Part shown: piece by piece, positions 8,450 through 16,457 of the stretch | How positions within the stretch are numbered: the stretch's first letter is position 1 | How the letters are laid out: every line of letters begins with the position of its first letter | Position numbers and translations under genes: made by a program | From: Eubacterium sp. UBA5416 | Lineage (GTDB): Bacteria > Bacillota > Clostridia > Lachnospirales > Lachnospiraceae | NCBI GenBank assembly: GCA_002409525.1 | Contig: DHNM01000050.1 | Span: forward strand, 63,564 to 98,286 | DNA: 34,723 bases | Reading direction: 5' to 3' | Notes under the pieces: generated by a model | What the model was told of the DNA's origin: nothing | Databases searched by the model: none | The model's input: the letters and a program-made list of their open reading frames with translations, nothing else

Positions 8450-9284
8450 AAAACAGAAGAAAACATTGGCAAGAGTATTTTATTTGTATATTCCTCTGTT
8501 GCTGGTGTTGGTGGCTGTGCTGATCCCGTTTTTGTGGGCCTTATCAACTTCTTTTAAAACAATACCTGAATTTCAATCGGAGACATTACACTATCTTCCG
8601 AAACATCTGAATTTCAGTAATTACAGATATGTCTGGAATAAAAGTGGATTCTCAACTTATTTCAAGAATAGCCTTATTGTTTCAGTTTCATCTGTTATTA
8701 TAGTGGTCTGTCTTTGCATATGTAATGCTTATGCTTTAAGCAGATACAGGTTTAAAGGGAAGTCGCTTATTACACTGCTATTGCTTGGAACACAAATGAT
8801 GCCAGTTATTTTATATTTGGTTCCATTATTTTCAGTTTTTAAAACTTTAAAATTAATTGACAATCCAGTAGCGCTTGTTATTTTTAATATCATTCTTCAG
8901 GCTCCGTTCAACACTATATTAATGCGAAGTTTTGTGGATGGCGTGCCAAAGGAAATGGATGAAGCGGCAATGGTGGACGGGGCTACAAGAATCACAGTTA
9001 TGACTAAGATACTTCTTCCCATGTTAAAACCGGGAATTGTTGCGGTTAGTGCCTTTACTTTTATTGGCTGTTGGAATGAGTTTCTTGTAGCCTTTACTTT
9101 TATTCAGACACAGGCCAAGTTTACGATTCCTGTAGGATTAAAAACGATGATTGGAGAGTATTCAATTAATTATCCTGCTTTGGCAGCAGGAAGTGTTATT
9201 GCATTAATTCCACCAGTTATTTTGTTTGCATTTATACAGAAGTATCTGGTGGCAGGTCTTAGTGCCGGAGCCGTTAAAGGCTGA
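8442..9284 (+). CDS. CUT1-type sugar ABC transporter permease (MalG/UgpE-like)
   Basis: This is the second permease of the sugar transporter. I chose the ATG at 8442 because GGAGGTGAG lies at 8429-8437; an in-frame TTG at 8427 would overlap that ribosome site. The 280-residue protein has six membrane segments. Its EAA loop reads GVPKEMDEAAMVDGATRI, with conserved DEAAMVDGA. The C-terminus ends in the family-typical KYLVAGLSAGAVKG. It overlaps the upstream permease by 8 bp and is followed 44 bp later by the binding-protein gene, forming a permease-permease-binding protein operon. The region is AT-rich compared with rpoC or dapA; I counted 36 G/C in the 120 bases 8581-8700. Confidence 0.94.
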   Translation: MNRKQKKTLARVFYLYIPLLLVLVAVLIPFLWALSTSFKTIPEFQSETLHYLPKHLNFSNYRYVWNKSGFSTYFKNSLIVSVSSVIIVVCLCICNAYALSRYRFKGKSLITLLLLGTQMMPVILYLVPLFSVFKTLKLIDNPVALVIFNIILQAPFNTILMRSFVDGVPKEMDEAAMVDGATRITVMTKILLPMLKPGIVAVSAFTFIGCWNEFLVAFTFIQTQAKFTIPVGLKTMIGEYSINYPALAAGSVIALIPPVILFAFIQKYLVAGLSAGAVKG

Positions 9285-9328
9285 GTGCATTCACGAAACT
9301 ATAGTTAACAAAAGGAGGTTTTATTGAA

Positions 9329-10684
9329 ATGAAAAAGAAAAGAATTGTGGCTGCGGCATTGGCGGGAGTACTGGCAGCAGGAAGTATGCTGACAGGATGT
9401 GGGAGTGATAATTCAAAGCCGGAAGCAAAAAGTGAGGCAGAGAAAACAAATGATAAAAACGGGCAGACAACAGTCAGTTTTTGGGCCGCAGCGGTGACCG
9501 AAGAACGACAGGAATTTTTTGACTGGTTTGCAGATTATGTGACAGAAGTATATCCTGATATTAAACTTGATATGTTAGGGGTGCCCGGTGACTTAAGTGA
9601 TTATAGACAGAAGCTCGATGTTGCAATCCAGGCAGGGACTGCACCCGACATCACAAATGATTTTCGACCTGAACTGGTACTGAATGGCTATTATGAAGAT
9701 CTGACTCCTTATTTTGAAAAGTGGGACGAAAAAGATAAAATCAACCCAGATCTGATTAAGTCCAATAAGACATATGATCCCAGTGGAAAGGGGCTCTATG
9801 CATTACCGTACAGTTCACAGACCTGGAACCTTTGGGTACGCCCTGACTGGCTAAAGGAAGCAGGTATGGATATACCAGAAACCTGGCCCGACTTCTTTAC
9901 AGCTGCAGAAAAGATGACGGATACCGCAAATGATAAGTATGGGCTTAGCATCAGAGGCGGAGCAGGAAGCGCCAATACGCTCGAGATGCTTATGTATTCA
10001 TATTCTGGAATTACCAACTATTTCACAAAGGATGGTAAATCTACGATTAATGATCCTAAAAATATTGAGTTTGTCCAGAAATATCTTGTTGACAGTTATA
10101 ACGTGGTTACAGCACAAGATGATCTCACAAAAGGCTGGGCTGATATTGCAAATTCCTTCCAGTCTGGAAAAGCTGGTATGGTTGTTCATAACCTGGGATC
10201 GGCGTCGTCCATGGTACAGGCATTTGGCGAAGATAATTCAAAATTCCAGGCGGCAAAATTTCCTGCAAGTGAAAAAGGATATGTAGTACATCCCGGACTG
10301 ATGCCTCTTGGGTTATCAATGAATTCCGAGTCAAAGAATAAAGATGCTGTCTGGAAAGTGATATCTCTTTATCTAAGCGAAGAGGCGAATACAAAATATT
10401 GTAAGCTTTATGGTGAAATACCAGCTAATTTAGATTCTGTAAATGATCCCTTCTTTAAAGACTCACCTTATATGAGTGTTGGGGTTGACATAGAGTCGAA
10501 TGATAATGTAAAATTTAATGACACGCCTTATTATCTGCCGACCTATTCTAATATTCAATCAGATATGGAGTCGAATATACAGGCGGTTATGTCAAAAGAG
10601 ATGACACCTAAGGAGCTGCTCAATGGATGGGCAGAAGCTTTAGAAGAAGCCAATAAGGATTTTAAAGAATCTGTGAAGCAGTAA
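9329..10684 (+). CDS. Sugar ABC transporter substrate-binding lipoprotein
   Basis: This is the extracytoplasmic solute-binding protein of the transporter, family 1. The 451-residue product begins with a basic n-region, a hydrophobic stretch and the lipobox LTGC, with Cys24 as the predicted lipidation site, followed by a Ser/Glu/Lys-rich linker. The mature part begins TTVSFWAAAVTEERQEFFDWF and has the usual two-lobe features, including YALPYSSQTWNLWVRPDWLKE. The ATG at 9329 follows AAAGGAGG at 9311-9318. A compact terminator-like hairpin follows, so this abundant subunit may be made in excess over the sensor genes downstream. The ligand is not evident. Confidence 0.94.
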   Translation: MKKKRIVAAALAGVLAAGSMLTGCGSDNSKPEAKSEAEKTNDKNGQTTVSFWAAAVTEERQEFFDWFADYVTEVYPDIKLDMLGVPGDLSDYRQKLDVAIQAGTAPDITNDFRPELVLNGYYEDLTPYFEKWDEKDKINPDLIKSNKTYDPSGKGLYALPYSSQTWNLWVRPDWLKEAGMDIPETWPDFFTAAEKMTDTANDKYGLSIRGGAGSANTLEMLMYSYSGITNYFTKDGKSTINDPKNIEFVQKYLVDSYNVVTAQDDLTKGWADIANSFQSGKAGMVVHNLGSASSMVQAFGEDNSKFQAAKFPASEKGYVVHPGLMPLGLSMNSESKNKDAVWKVISLYLSEEANTKYCKLYGEIPANLDSVNDPFFKDSPYMSVGVDIESNDNVKFNDTPYYLPTYSNIQSDMESNIQAVMSKEMTPKELLNGWAEALEEANKDFKESVKQ

Positions 10685-10716
10685 AATATAAAACAAAAAC
10701 CATTTACTATTTACTA

Positions 10717-10742
10717 CAGGGACACGGGTGTGTCCCTGTTTT
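10717..10742 (+). terminator. Attenuating terminator between binding protein and kinase genes
   Basis: A perfect 9-bp stem CAGGGACAC / GTGTCCCTG (10717-10725 with 10730-10738) closes on GGGT and is followed by TTTT. It lies between the transporter and the two-component genes. Its short T-run suggests partial read-through, giving lower kinase and regulator expression. Confidence 0.75.
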
Positions 10743-10771
10743 CAGTGAAAAGAGCGGTGAAGATTGAAATC

Positions 10772-12571
10772 ATGAAAGGAAAAAAAAGAAATACTTTTCA
10801 AAGTCAGGTGATAAAAGCATTTTTGCCTGCGACCATCTGTATTGTTTTACTTTCTGGCATTATGATGCTCTTGCAGGGGACAAGACAAGTGAAAAAAAAT
10901 GCCAGGACACTTATTGCAGGTACAACCAGGCAGACAGCAGATATTGTAGATGACAAACTTGGTTCTATATTGGGGAAAAGCAGTGAGCTAAAAAATTCGC
11001 TGGCTTTTTGGCGTATTGTAAATCATTCGTATAATGTAAATTCAAGCCATAGTGAGTATCATGATGTGGTTGAGGTACACAAAAAGATGCAGGATATCTA
11101 TAATGATAGTGATGGAGCCATTGATTCGATTGCTCTTCAGACTATATATCAAAATCGCATTAACGTATATTATGATATGGTCTATGACTATTCAGAACTT
11201 GAGTATAACAATCTGAATATAGAAAAACATGATCGCCCACACTGGATAAATATGCATAAAGATAAAGTCTTTTCTACAAAGATTCCAAGAGAGGTACTTT
11301 CTCTGGTTATCCCATATCAAAATAGTAAAAATGAACAGGCTGCTCTAATGGTTATAAACTTCAAGGCGGATTACTTTAAGAATTTAATGGGAAAGAATAA
11401 AATCAGTGATAATGGATATATTCTTCTCCTTAGCTCTGATGGATACTTAATGCCTGACTCAGGAAAAGAATATTTACTTCGAAAGGAGCAAATGGAGAAA
11501 ATACTAAAGCGTAAAGGGGATGGGGACCTGTCCTTTCTTGCAAAAGATAAAGCTGAGACTCTTTACGTTCATTATTCATCTTTGAAAATCAATGAATGGT
11601 CGGTGGTTTCAGTTACACCACGGTCTGACCTATACAGCACATTAAAAAATGTCAGAATCTTTTTTATTATAATTGTTTTTGCAGCTGCACTGCTTTCATT
11701 TCTCGTATCTGTTATCAGTTCAAGGTATATTTCTCAGCCAGTCAAAAAACTTTCTGACCAGGTCCTGGAATTTGAATGTGATCAGAATGTTGTATTTGAT
11801 GTAAAGGCGGGAGCTGAATTGACAACACTGGCGGGAGGACTGAATCATTTAAAAGAAACAATTGACGGACTTTTATGTCAGGTAAAGGAGGAACAGGAAC
11901 AAAAGTCTAATCTTGAACTTATGATCATGCAGTCTCAGATTAAACCTCATTTTTTGTATAACACATTGGGATCTATAAGGGCTTTAATAGAATTGAATCA
12001 AACAGAAGAGGCATCTGCTATGTGTGAAGCGTTGATACAGTTTTACAGATATAGCCTGGGAAATGGAAACACTATAATTTCACTGAATGAGGAGATAGAG
12101 TTGGTAAAGAACTATTTAAAAATATTAAGATTCAGATATGGGGATAAATTTGATTATTCATTCGAAGTAGAAGATGATATAGAACAACTTCGTGTACCAC
12201 GCATGCTGCTTCAGCCTCTGGTCGAAAATGCTATATATCATGGAATTAAACCAAAGAACGGGAAAGGGATGATATTAGTCAGCGGTGTATTAAAGGATCA
12301 GGTAGTTACTCTGACAGTTTTTGATGATGGTGTCGGGATGGACGAGAATACATTAAGTTGTTTGAGGAAAGACATCATGAAAGAAGAGATAGCTCCGGGA
12401 GATCAGGGAAGCTTTGCACTTAGAAATGTTTACATGAGGTTAAAAGGATTTTATGGGGAATTATCTAAAATGACAGTAGATAGCATCAGGAATGTTTATA
12501 CTCAGATCCAGATTGAAGTTCCCGTAGATTCTAGGAGGTTTTATGATGTATCGGATAATGATTGTAGATGA
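10772..12571 (+). CDS. YesM-type sensor histidine kinase
   Basis: This is the membrane sensor of a two-component system of the LytS/YesM class. I chose the ATG at 10772; the upstream in-frame GTG at 10730 lies inside the terminator hairpin. From the chosen start the protein is 599 residues. It has a first membrane helix at about residues 14-36, a large extracytoplasmic sensing region (dCache-like in this family), a second helix at about 293-318, a HAMP segment, the His_kinase box QSQIKPHFLYNTL with phospho-acceptor His393, and an ATPase domain with the N-box LVENAIYHGIKP and the G1 box DDGVGMD. It overlaps the regulator gene by 26-29 bp, so the two are translationally coupled. The linked CUT1 transporter suggests it senses a carbohydrate or the loaded binding protein; that is inference from comparable loci. 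Confidence 0.92.
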   Translation: MKGKKRNTFQSQVIKAFLPATICIVLLSGIMMLLQGTRQVKKNARTLIAGTTRQTADIVDDKLGSILGKSSELKNSLAFWRIVNHSYNVNSSHSEYHDVVEVHKKMQDIYNDSDGAIDSIALQTIYQNRINVYYDMVYDYSELEYNNLNIEKHDRPHWINMHKDKVFSTKIPREVLSLVIPYQNSKNEQAALMVINFKADYFKNLMGKNKISDNGYILLLSSDGYLMPDSGKEYLLRKEQMEKILKRKGDGDLSFLAKDKAETLYVHYSSLKINEWSVVSVTPRSDLYSTLKNVRIFFIIIVFAAALLSFLVSVISSRYISQPVKKLSDQVLEFECDQNVVFDVKAGAELTTLAGGLNHLKETIDGLLCQVKEEQEQKSNLELMIMQSQIKPHFLYNTLGSIRALIELNQTEEASAMCEALIQFYRYSLGNGNTIISLNEEIELVKNYLKILRFRYGDKFDYSFEVEDDIEQLRVPRMLLQPLVENAIYHGIKPKNGKGMILVSGVLKDQVVTLTVFDDGVGMDENTLSCLRKDIMKEEIAPGDQGSFALRNVYMRLKGFYGELSKMTVDSIRNVYTQIQIEVPVDSRRFYDVSDNDCR

Positions 12572-13817
12572 TGATTTGATTCTTCGCAAAAGTCTGGTGG
12601 AGCAGGTAGATTGGGAAAGTCATGGAATTGAAGTTGCAGCCGAGGCAAAAGATGGTAAAGAGGCATTATGCAAGATAGAAGATATAATGCCTCAGATTAT
12701 TGTCACTGATATTCAGATGCCTATCATGGGTGGGCTGCAGTTTACTGAAATTGTCAGCAGACTGTATCCTAAGATCAAGATTATTCTTTTAACTGCATAT
12801 GAGGAATTTGAATATGCTAAGAAGGCGTTAGAATATGGTGTATGCCAATATGTGTTAAAATATGAGAGCAGAGAAACTGTGTTAGAAGCAGTGCAGAAGG
12901 CAATAAACCAGCTGGATATGGAAACAGAGAATGAGAGGCAGAGAGAACAAAGCCTTAAACTGGAGAGAAAAAAATTTTATCGAGAGATTTGCTGTAACAA
13001 GATGACACACGATGAGGTATATGCTAAGGCAAAAGAGTTGAATATCAATTTGTTTGAAAAATGTTATGCTGTCCTTTCCTTTAAAATAGAATCATTGGAG
13101 ACGATGGATGAAATACAATTTATAGTACAGACTAAAGTTTGGTTTCAGGCAATAGAGGATGCTATTAAGAATAGATGTAATGATGCGGGATATGATATTT
13201 CCTTTTTCCAGGGAAAAGAGTATTTAAATGCTGTTTTGATAAGCGGCCCCATAAGTTATGAAAATGAGTTTATAGATATGTTGAAAACAGAGATAGAAAA
13301 ACTTCAAAGAAATCAGAGCATTTATCTATATGCGGGAATGGGAAGATGGTATGAATCAATTGAACATGTGTATGATTCCTATATGGAAGCAATCAAGGTT
13401 AACCAATTGAGAGATATTCTGGATAAAGTATATAAAAAAGAAGAGCATCCTGTTTTAATTTACAGGCCTGAAATGTCAGCGGAGGAAACGACAGAGGAAT
13501 TAGTCGGAAAAGTTAAAAACTATATCAATGAGAATTATTCTGGAATAGACTTATCTTTGGAGCAGATTGCTCATCAGGTTCATTTATCGGCGAACTATGT
13601 GAGTACTCTTTTCAAGAAAAATGCAGGTTTGAATATAAGTGATTATATTATTAGAGTGAGGATGCAGCATGCAGCTACACTACTTACTGAGACAAATTTT
13701 AAGACTTACGAGATCGCAGAACAGATTGGCTATACAAATGCTCAGTACTTTAGCGTCTTGTTTAAAAGGCATTATGGCTTCTCGCCGATAGAATACAGGA
13801 ACCGTAATAAAAGATAA
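12546..13817 (+). CDS. YesN-type response regulator with AraC DNA-binding domain
   Basis: This is the partner of the kinase just upstream. The start is ATG 12546 (7 bases after AGGAGG at 12533-12538) or ATG 12543 (4 bases after it); I prefer the first. The N-terminal receiver domain has the acidic pocket VDDD, the phospho-acceptor Asp in VTDIQMP (12708-12710), the Thr/Ala switch LLTAYEE and the conserved Lys in YVLKYES. A long middle region of about 180 residues follows. The C-terminus is a double helix-turn-helix AraC domain (LSLEQIAHQVHLSANYVSTL, then IAEQIGYTNAQYFSVLFKRH), ending in the typical GFSPIEYRNR. It probably activates the transporter genes upstream. No terminator with a T-run was seen after it. 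Confidence 0.93.
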   Translation: MYRIMIVDDDLILRKSLVEQVDWESHGIEVAAEAKDGKEALCKIEDIMPQIIVTDIQMPIMGGLQFTEIVSRLYPKIKIILLTAYEEFEYAKKALEYGVCQYVLKYESRETVLEAVQKAINQLDMETENERQREQSLKLERKKFYREICCNKMTHDEVYAKAKELNINLFEKCYAVLSFKIESLETMDEIQFIVQTKVWFQAIEDAIKNRCNDAGYDISFFQGKEYLNAVLISGPISYENEFIDMLKTEIEKLQRNQSIYLYAGMGRWYESIEHVYDSYMEAIKVNQLRDILDKVYKKEEHPVLIYRPEMSAEETTEELVGKVKNYINENYSGIDLSLEQIAHQVHLSANYVSTLFKKNAGLNISDYIIRVRMQHAATLLTETNFKTYEIAEQIGYTNAQYFSVLFKRHYGFSPIEYRNRNKR

Positions 13818-13832
13818 GCCTGTCGAAATCTA

Positions 13833-13851
13833 TACATTTAACAGAAATGTA
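13833..13851. promoter_or_regulatory. Inverted repeat TACATTT-N5-AAATGTA upstream of the -35 box
   Basis: Perfect 7-bp arms (13833-13839 and 13845-13851) flank a 5-base centre and end one base before the -35 box of the deacetylase promoter. There is no following T-run, so a terminator is unlikely. It is a candidate regulator site. Confidence 0.35.
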
Positions 13852-13852
13852 A

Positions 13853-13881
13853 TTGCATATTGTCGGCTGAACGGGTATGAT
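13853..13881 (+). promoter_or_regulatory. Promoter of the polysaccharide deacetylase gene
   Basis: TTGCAT (13853-13858) and TATGAT (13876-13881) are separated by 17 bp. The gene starts 68 bp after the -10 box. Confidence 0.6.
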
Positions 13882-13949
13882 AATATTAGAGATAAGAAAT
13901 CGTGCGTTTTACGGGTGCATGAAATTTAAATACATAATTTGGTGATAAT

Positions 13950-15071
13950 ATGGATAAGGAAAAACTTAGGAAAATTGTAGAACGTAACCGAAGAAGGGCA
14001 ATGCTTCAAAACTGTATGAAGGTTGTTTTCTGTGTACTTGTGACACTTGTGATTGTAACGGCAGGCTGGAAGGTGGCAGAGCCATTCGCAAAACATGAAG
14101 GCATCAGTACAGACGAAAAAAAAGCACCGGTGATTCAGGTACAGGCCGGAACGAATCCCCAGGCGGATGGAAGCGGAGATGCGTCAAAAGCTTTGATTCC
14201 GGATTCCATGTCTCCTGTAAATGAAGTTCCCGGCTGGCAGGCAGACGGTCACGGATGGTGGTATGCCACAGATTCCAAAAAGCTCTATTCGAATGGATGG
14301 CTGACGATTGATGGTCAGAACTATCACTTTGGCAGCGATGGATACCTGGATATAGGGTGGACAGCTATCGGAGGAAAAGGTTATTATTTTCAGGATAACG
14401 GGATCTATGATCCGGACAGAGATCCGGAGAAAGTAATTGCGCTGACTTTTGACGATGGGCCGGGACCTTACACCAATACACTGCTGGATATACTTCAGAA
14501 GAATCATGCGAAGGCAACATTTTTCATGCAGGGAATTAATGTAAATCGGTATGGTGCAGACACTATTCCAAGAATGGTACAGCTTGGATGTATGCTGGGG
14601 AATCACTCATATGATCACCCTGATCTGCTTGCAGCCGGACCGGATGTGGCAAAGCAGCAGATTGATCAGACAGATCAGCTGATTGCGCAGTATAATAACG
14701 GGGCCGGGGCTGATGTGATTCGATTTCCATATGGGAAATACACGAAAGAGATGGCACAGGCGACGGGTAGATCCTGTTGGTACTGGGATCTGGACACGAG
14801 GGACTGGGAAACGAAAAATGCAGATGCCACAACATCAGCCGTTTTGGATCAGGTCAGTGGCGGGGATATTGTTTTGATTCATGATATTCACGAAACCTCC
14901 GTGACTGCCTGTCAGACGATCATTCCGGAGTTGATCAACAGAGGGTATGATCTGGTCACGGTCAAAGATCTGGCAGCTTCCAGGGGCTATCAGACCGAGG
15001 CCGGGGTTACATATTATGGTTTCACAGATAAGAACCTGACTAAGGAAACTGTGACGGACAAAAACCGTTAA
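13950..15071 (+). CDS. Polysaccharide deacetylase with cell-wall-binding repeats
   Basis: This is a membrane-anchored, extracytoplasmic NodB-type deacetylase (carbohydrate esterase 4) that probably removes acetyl groups from peptidoglycan or another wall glycan. The 373-residue protein has a basic N-terminus, a membrane helix at about residues 23-45, a linker, then about two aromatic wall-binding repeats (GWQADGHGWWYATDSKK, YHFGSDGYLDIGWTAIGG). The NodB domain follows from about residue 160. Its five motifs are visible: TFDDGP (166-171, with the catalytic-base Asp), NHSYDHP (metal-binding His residues), RFPYGK, WDLDTRDW and LIHDIH. The third motif has Phe where RPPYG is common. The promoter is at 13853-13881, and sstT follows at 30 bp and may be co-transcribed. 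Confidence 0.92.
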   Translation: MDKEKLRKIVERNRRRAMLQNCMKVVFCVLVTLVIVTAGWKVAEPFAKHEGISTDEKKAPVIQVQAGTNPQADGSGDASKALIPDSMSPVNEVPGWQADGHGWWYATDSKKLYSNGWLTIDGQNYHFGSDGYLDIGWTAIGGKGYYFQDNGIYDPDRDPEKVIALTFDDGPGPYTNTLLDILQKNHAKATFFMQGINVNRYGADTIPRMVQLGCMLGNHSYDHPDLLAAGPDVAKQQIDQTDQLIAQYNNGAGADVIRFPYGKYTKEMAQATGRSCWYWDLDTRDWETKNADATTSAVLDQVSGGDIVLIHDIHETSVTACQTIIPELINRGYDLVTVKDLAASRGYQTEAGVTYYGFTDKNLTKETVTDKNR

Positions 15072-15101
15072 GTGATAAAATCATAAAGGGAGATAGAAAC
15101 T

Positions 15102-16364
15102 ATGAAAAAAATTTTTAATCCTGTAATTGAAGTGTTTAACAAATGGAATCGTATCAGCCTTATCAAACGGATTATCTGTGGGTTAATCATCGGTATTATA
15201 CTTGGACTTGTTGTACCGCAGGCTTCAGCAATCACGATACTTGGAGATCTGTTTGTCGGTGCGCTGCGTGGAGTAGCACCGCTTTTGGTATTTTTCATTG
15301 TTATGAGTGCACTGTCTCAAATGGTAAAAGGGCAGAAGACGAATATGACATTTATTGTTGTACTCTATATGCTGGGGAATCTGCTGGCGGCTATGTCTGC
15401 TGTGGCAGTCAGTTATATATTTCCGATTACAATCACTCTTTCGAAGAAGGTGGATACTGCCTCTGTTACACCTCCGGGTGGTGTGACAGAGGTACTGACT
15501 AACCTTTTGATGAATCTGGTAGACAATCCGGTGAATGCGCTTGTAAATGCCAACTATATTGGAATTTTGGCCTGGGCGGTCATTTTGGGTCTCGCCTTCA
15601 GAAATGCAGGATCCGGGACAAAACGTGCTCTTGAAAATATCTCCGATGCCCTTTCTACAGTAGTCAAATGGATAGTTAATTGTGCTCCTTTTGGTATAAT
15701 GGGCTTGATTTTTACCACAATTTCTGAAGAAGGACTGAGTGTTTTATTAGACTATGGAGAATTGATTCTTATTTTGGTAGGGACTATGCTTTTTGTAGCC
15801 CTGGTTGTTAACCCAATTATTACTTTTATCTGTATAAGAAAAAATCCTTTTCCCCTGGTCTTTACCTGTCTGAAGGACAGTGGTGTCACCGCATTTTTTA
15901 CCCGCAGTTCCGCAGCCAATATTCCTGTCAACATGGAACTATGTAAGAAGCTGGGACTTAACGAGGATACATACGCGATCTCCATACCGCTTGGTGCCAC
16001 TGTAAATATGGCAGGTGCAGCGGTTACTATTTCAATCATGTCTCTTGCAGCAGCCAATACCCTTGGAATCAAGGTGGATTTTTTAACTGCCATTATTCTC
16101 TGCGTATTGTCAGCTTTGAGTGCTGCGGGTACTTCAGGAGTATCCGGGGGTTCATTGCTCCTGATTCCCCTGGCCTGCAGTTTGTTCGGTATTCCGAATG
16201 ATATTGCAATGCAGGTAGTGGGAGTTGGATTTATTGTAGGTGTAATTCAGGATTCCTGCGAGACTGCCATCAATTCCTCAACAGATGTTCTGTACACAGC
16301 CTGTGCAGAGTTCAGAGACAGACGCATACATCCCGAATTATATATTGAAGACTCAGAAAAGTAG
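15102..16364 (+). CDS. sstT: SstT-type serine/threonine:sodium symporter
   Basis: This is a membrane symporter of the dicarboxylate/amino acid:cation (DAACS) family that imports Ser/Thr with sodium. The 420-residue product carries the family signatures: the serine-rich FFTRSSAANIPVNM (about residues 266-279), LGATVNMAGAAVTI (about 298-311) and the AAGTSGVSGGSLLLIPLA hairpin region. The match to SstT is better than to GltP or DctA because of the ANIPVNM stretch and the GIPNDIAMQVVG segment. The ATG at 15102 follows AAAGGGAGA. It converges with typA across a shared terminator. Confidence 0.9.
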   Translation: MKKIFNPVIEVFNKWNRISLIKRIICGLIIGIILGLVVPQASAITILGDLFVGALRGVAPLLVFFIVMSALSQMVKGQKTNMTFIVVLYMLGNLLAAMSAVAVSYIFPITITLSKKVDTASVTPPGGVTEVLTNLLMNLVDNPVNALVNANYIGILAWAVILGLAFRNAGSGTKRALENISDALSTVVKWIVNCAPFGIMGLIFTTISEEGLSVLLDYGELILILVGTMLFVALVVNPIITFICIRKNPFPLVFTCLKDSGVTAFFTRSSAANIPVNMELCKKLGLNEDTYAISIPLGATVNMAGAAVTISIMSLAAANTLGIKVDFLTAIILCVLSALSAAGTSGVSGGSLLLIPLACSLFGIPNDIAMQVVGVGFIVGVIQDSCETAINSSTDVLYTACAEFRDRRIHPELYIEDSEK

Positions 16365-16376
16365 AAAACATTGTAA

Positions 16377-16425
16377 AAAGGGGCTGCCGCACCGGCTGAT
16401 TTAATGCCGGTATGGCAGCCCCTTT
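16377..16425. terminator. Bidirectional terminator between sstT and typA
   Basis: A long GC-rich stem pairs AAAGGGGCTGCC (16377-16388) and its continuation CACCGGC (16390-16396) with 16406-16425, around a 9-base loop. On the minus strand the stem runs into a T5 tract, a good typA terminator. On the plus strand the T-run is only three bases, so it is weaker for sstT. Confidence 0.88.
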
Positions 16426-16457
16426 GCGGGTATTTCTGTCAGGCGAGTGGATCATAT

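Noticed and set aside
10730..10771. Upstream GTG start for the histidine kinase
   Set aside because: The GTG is part of a terminator stem, and the encoded 14 residues are not needed for the first membrane helix.
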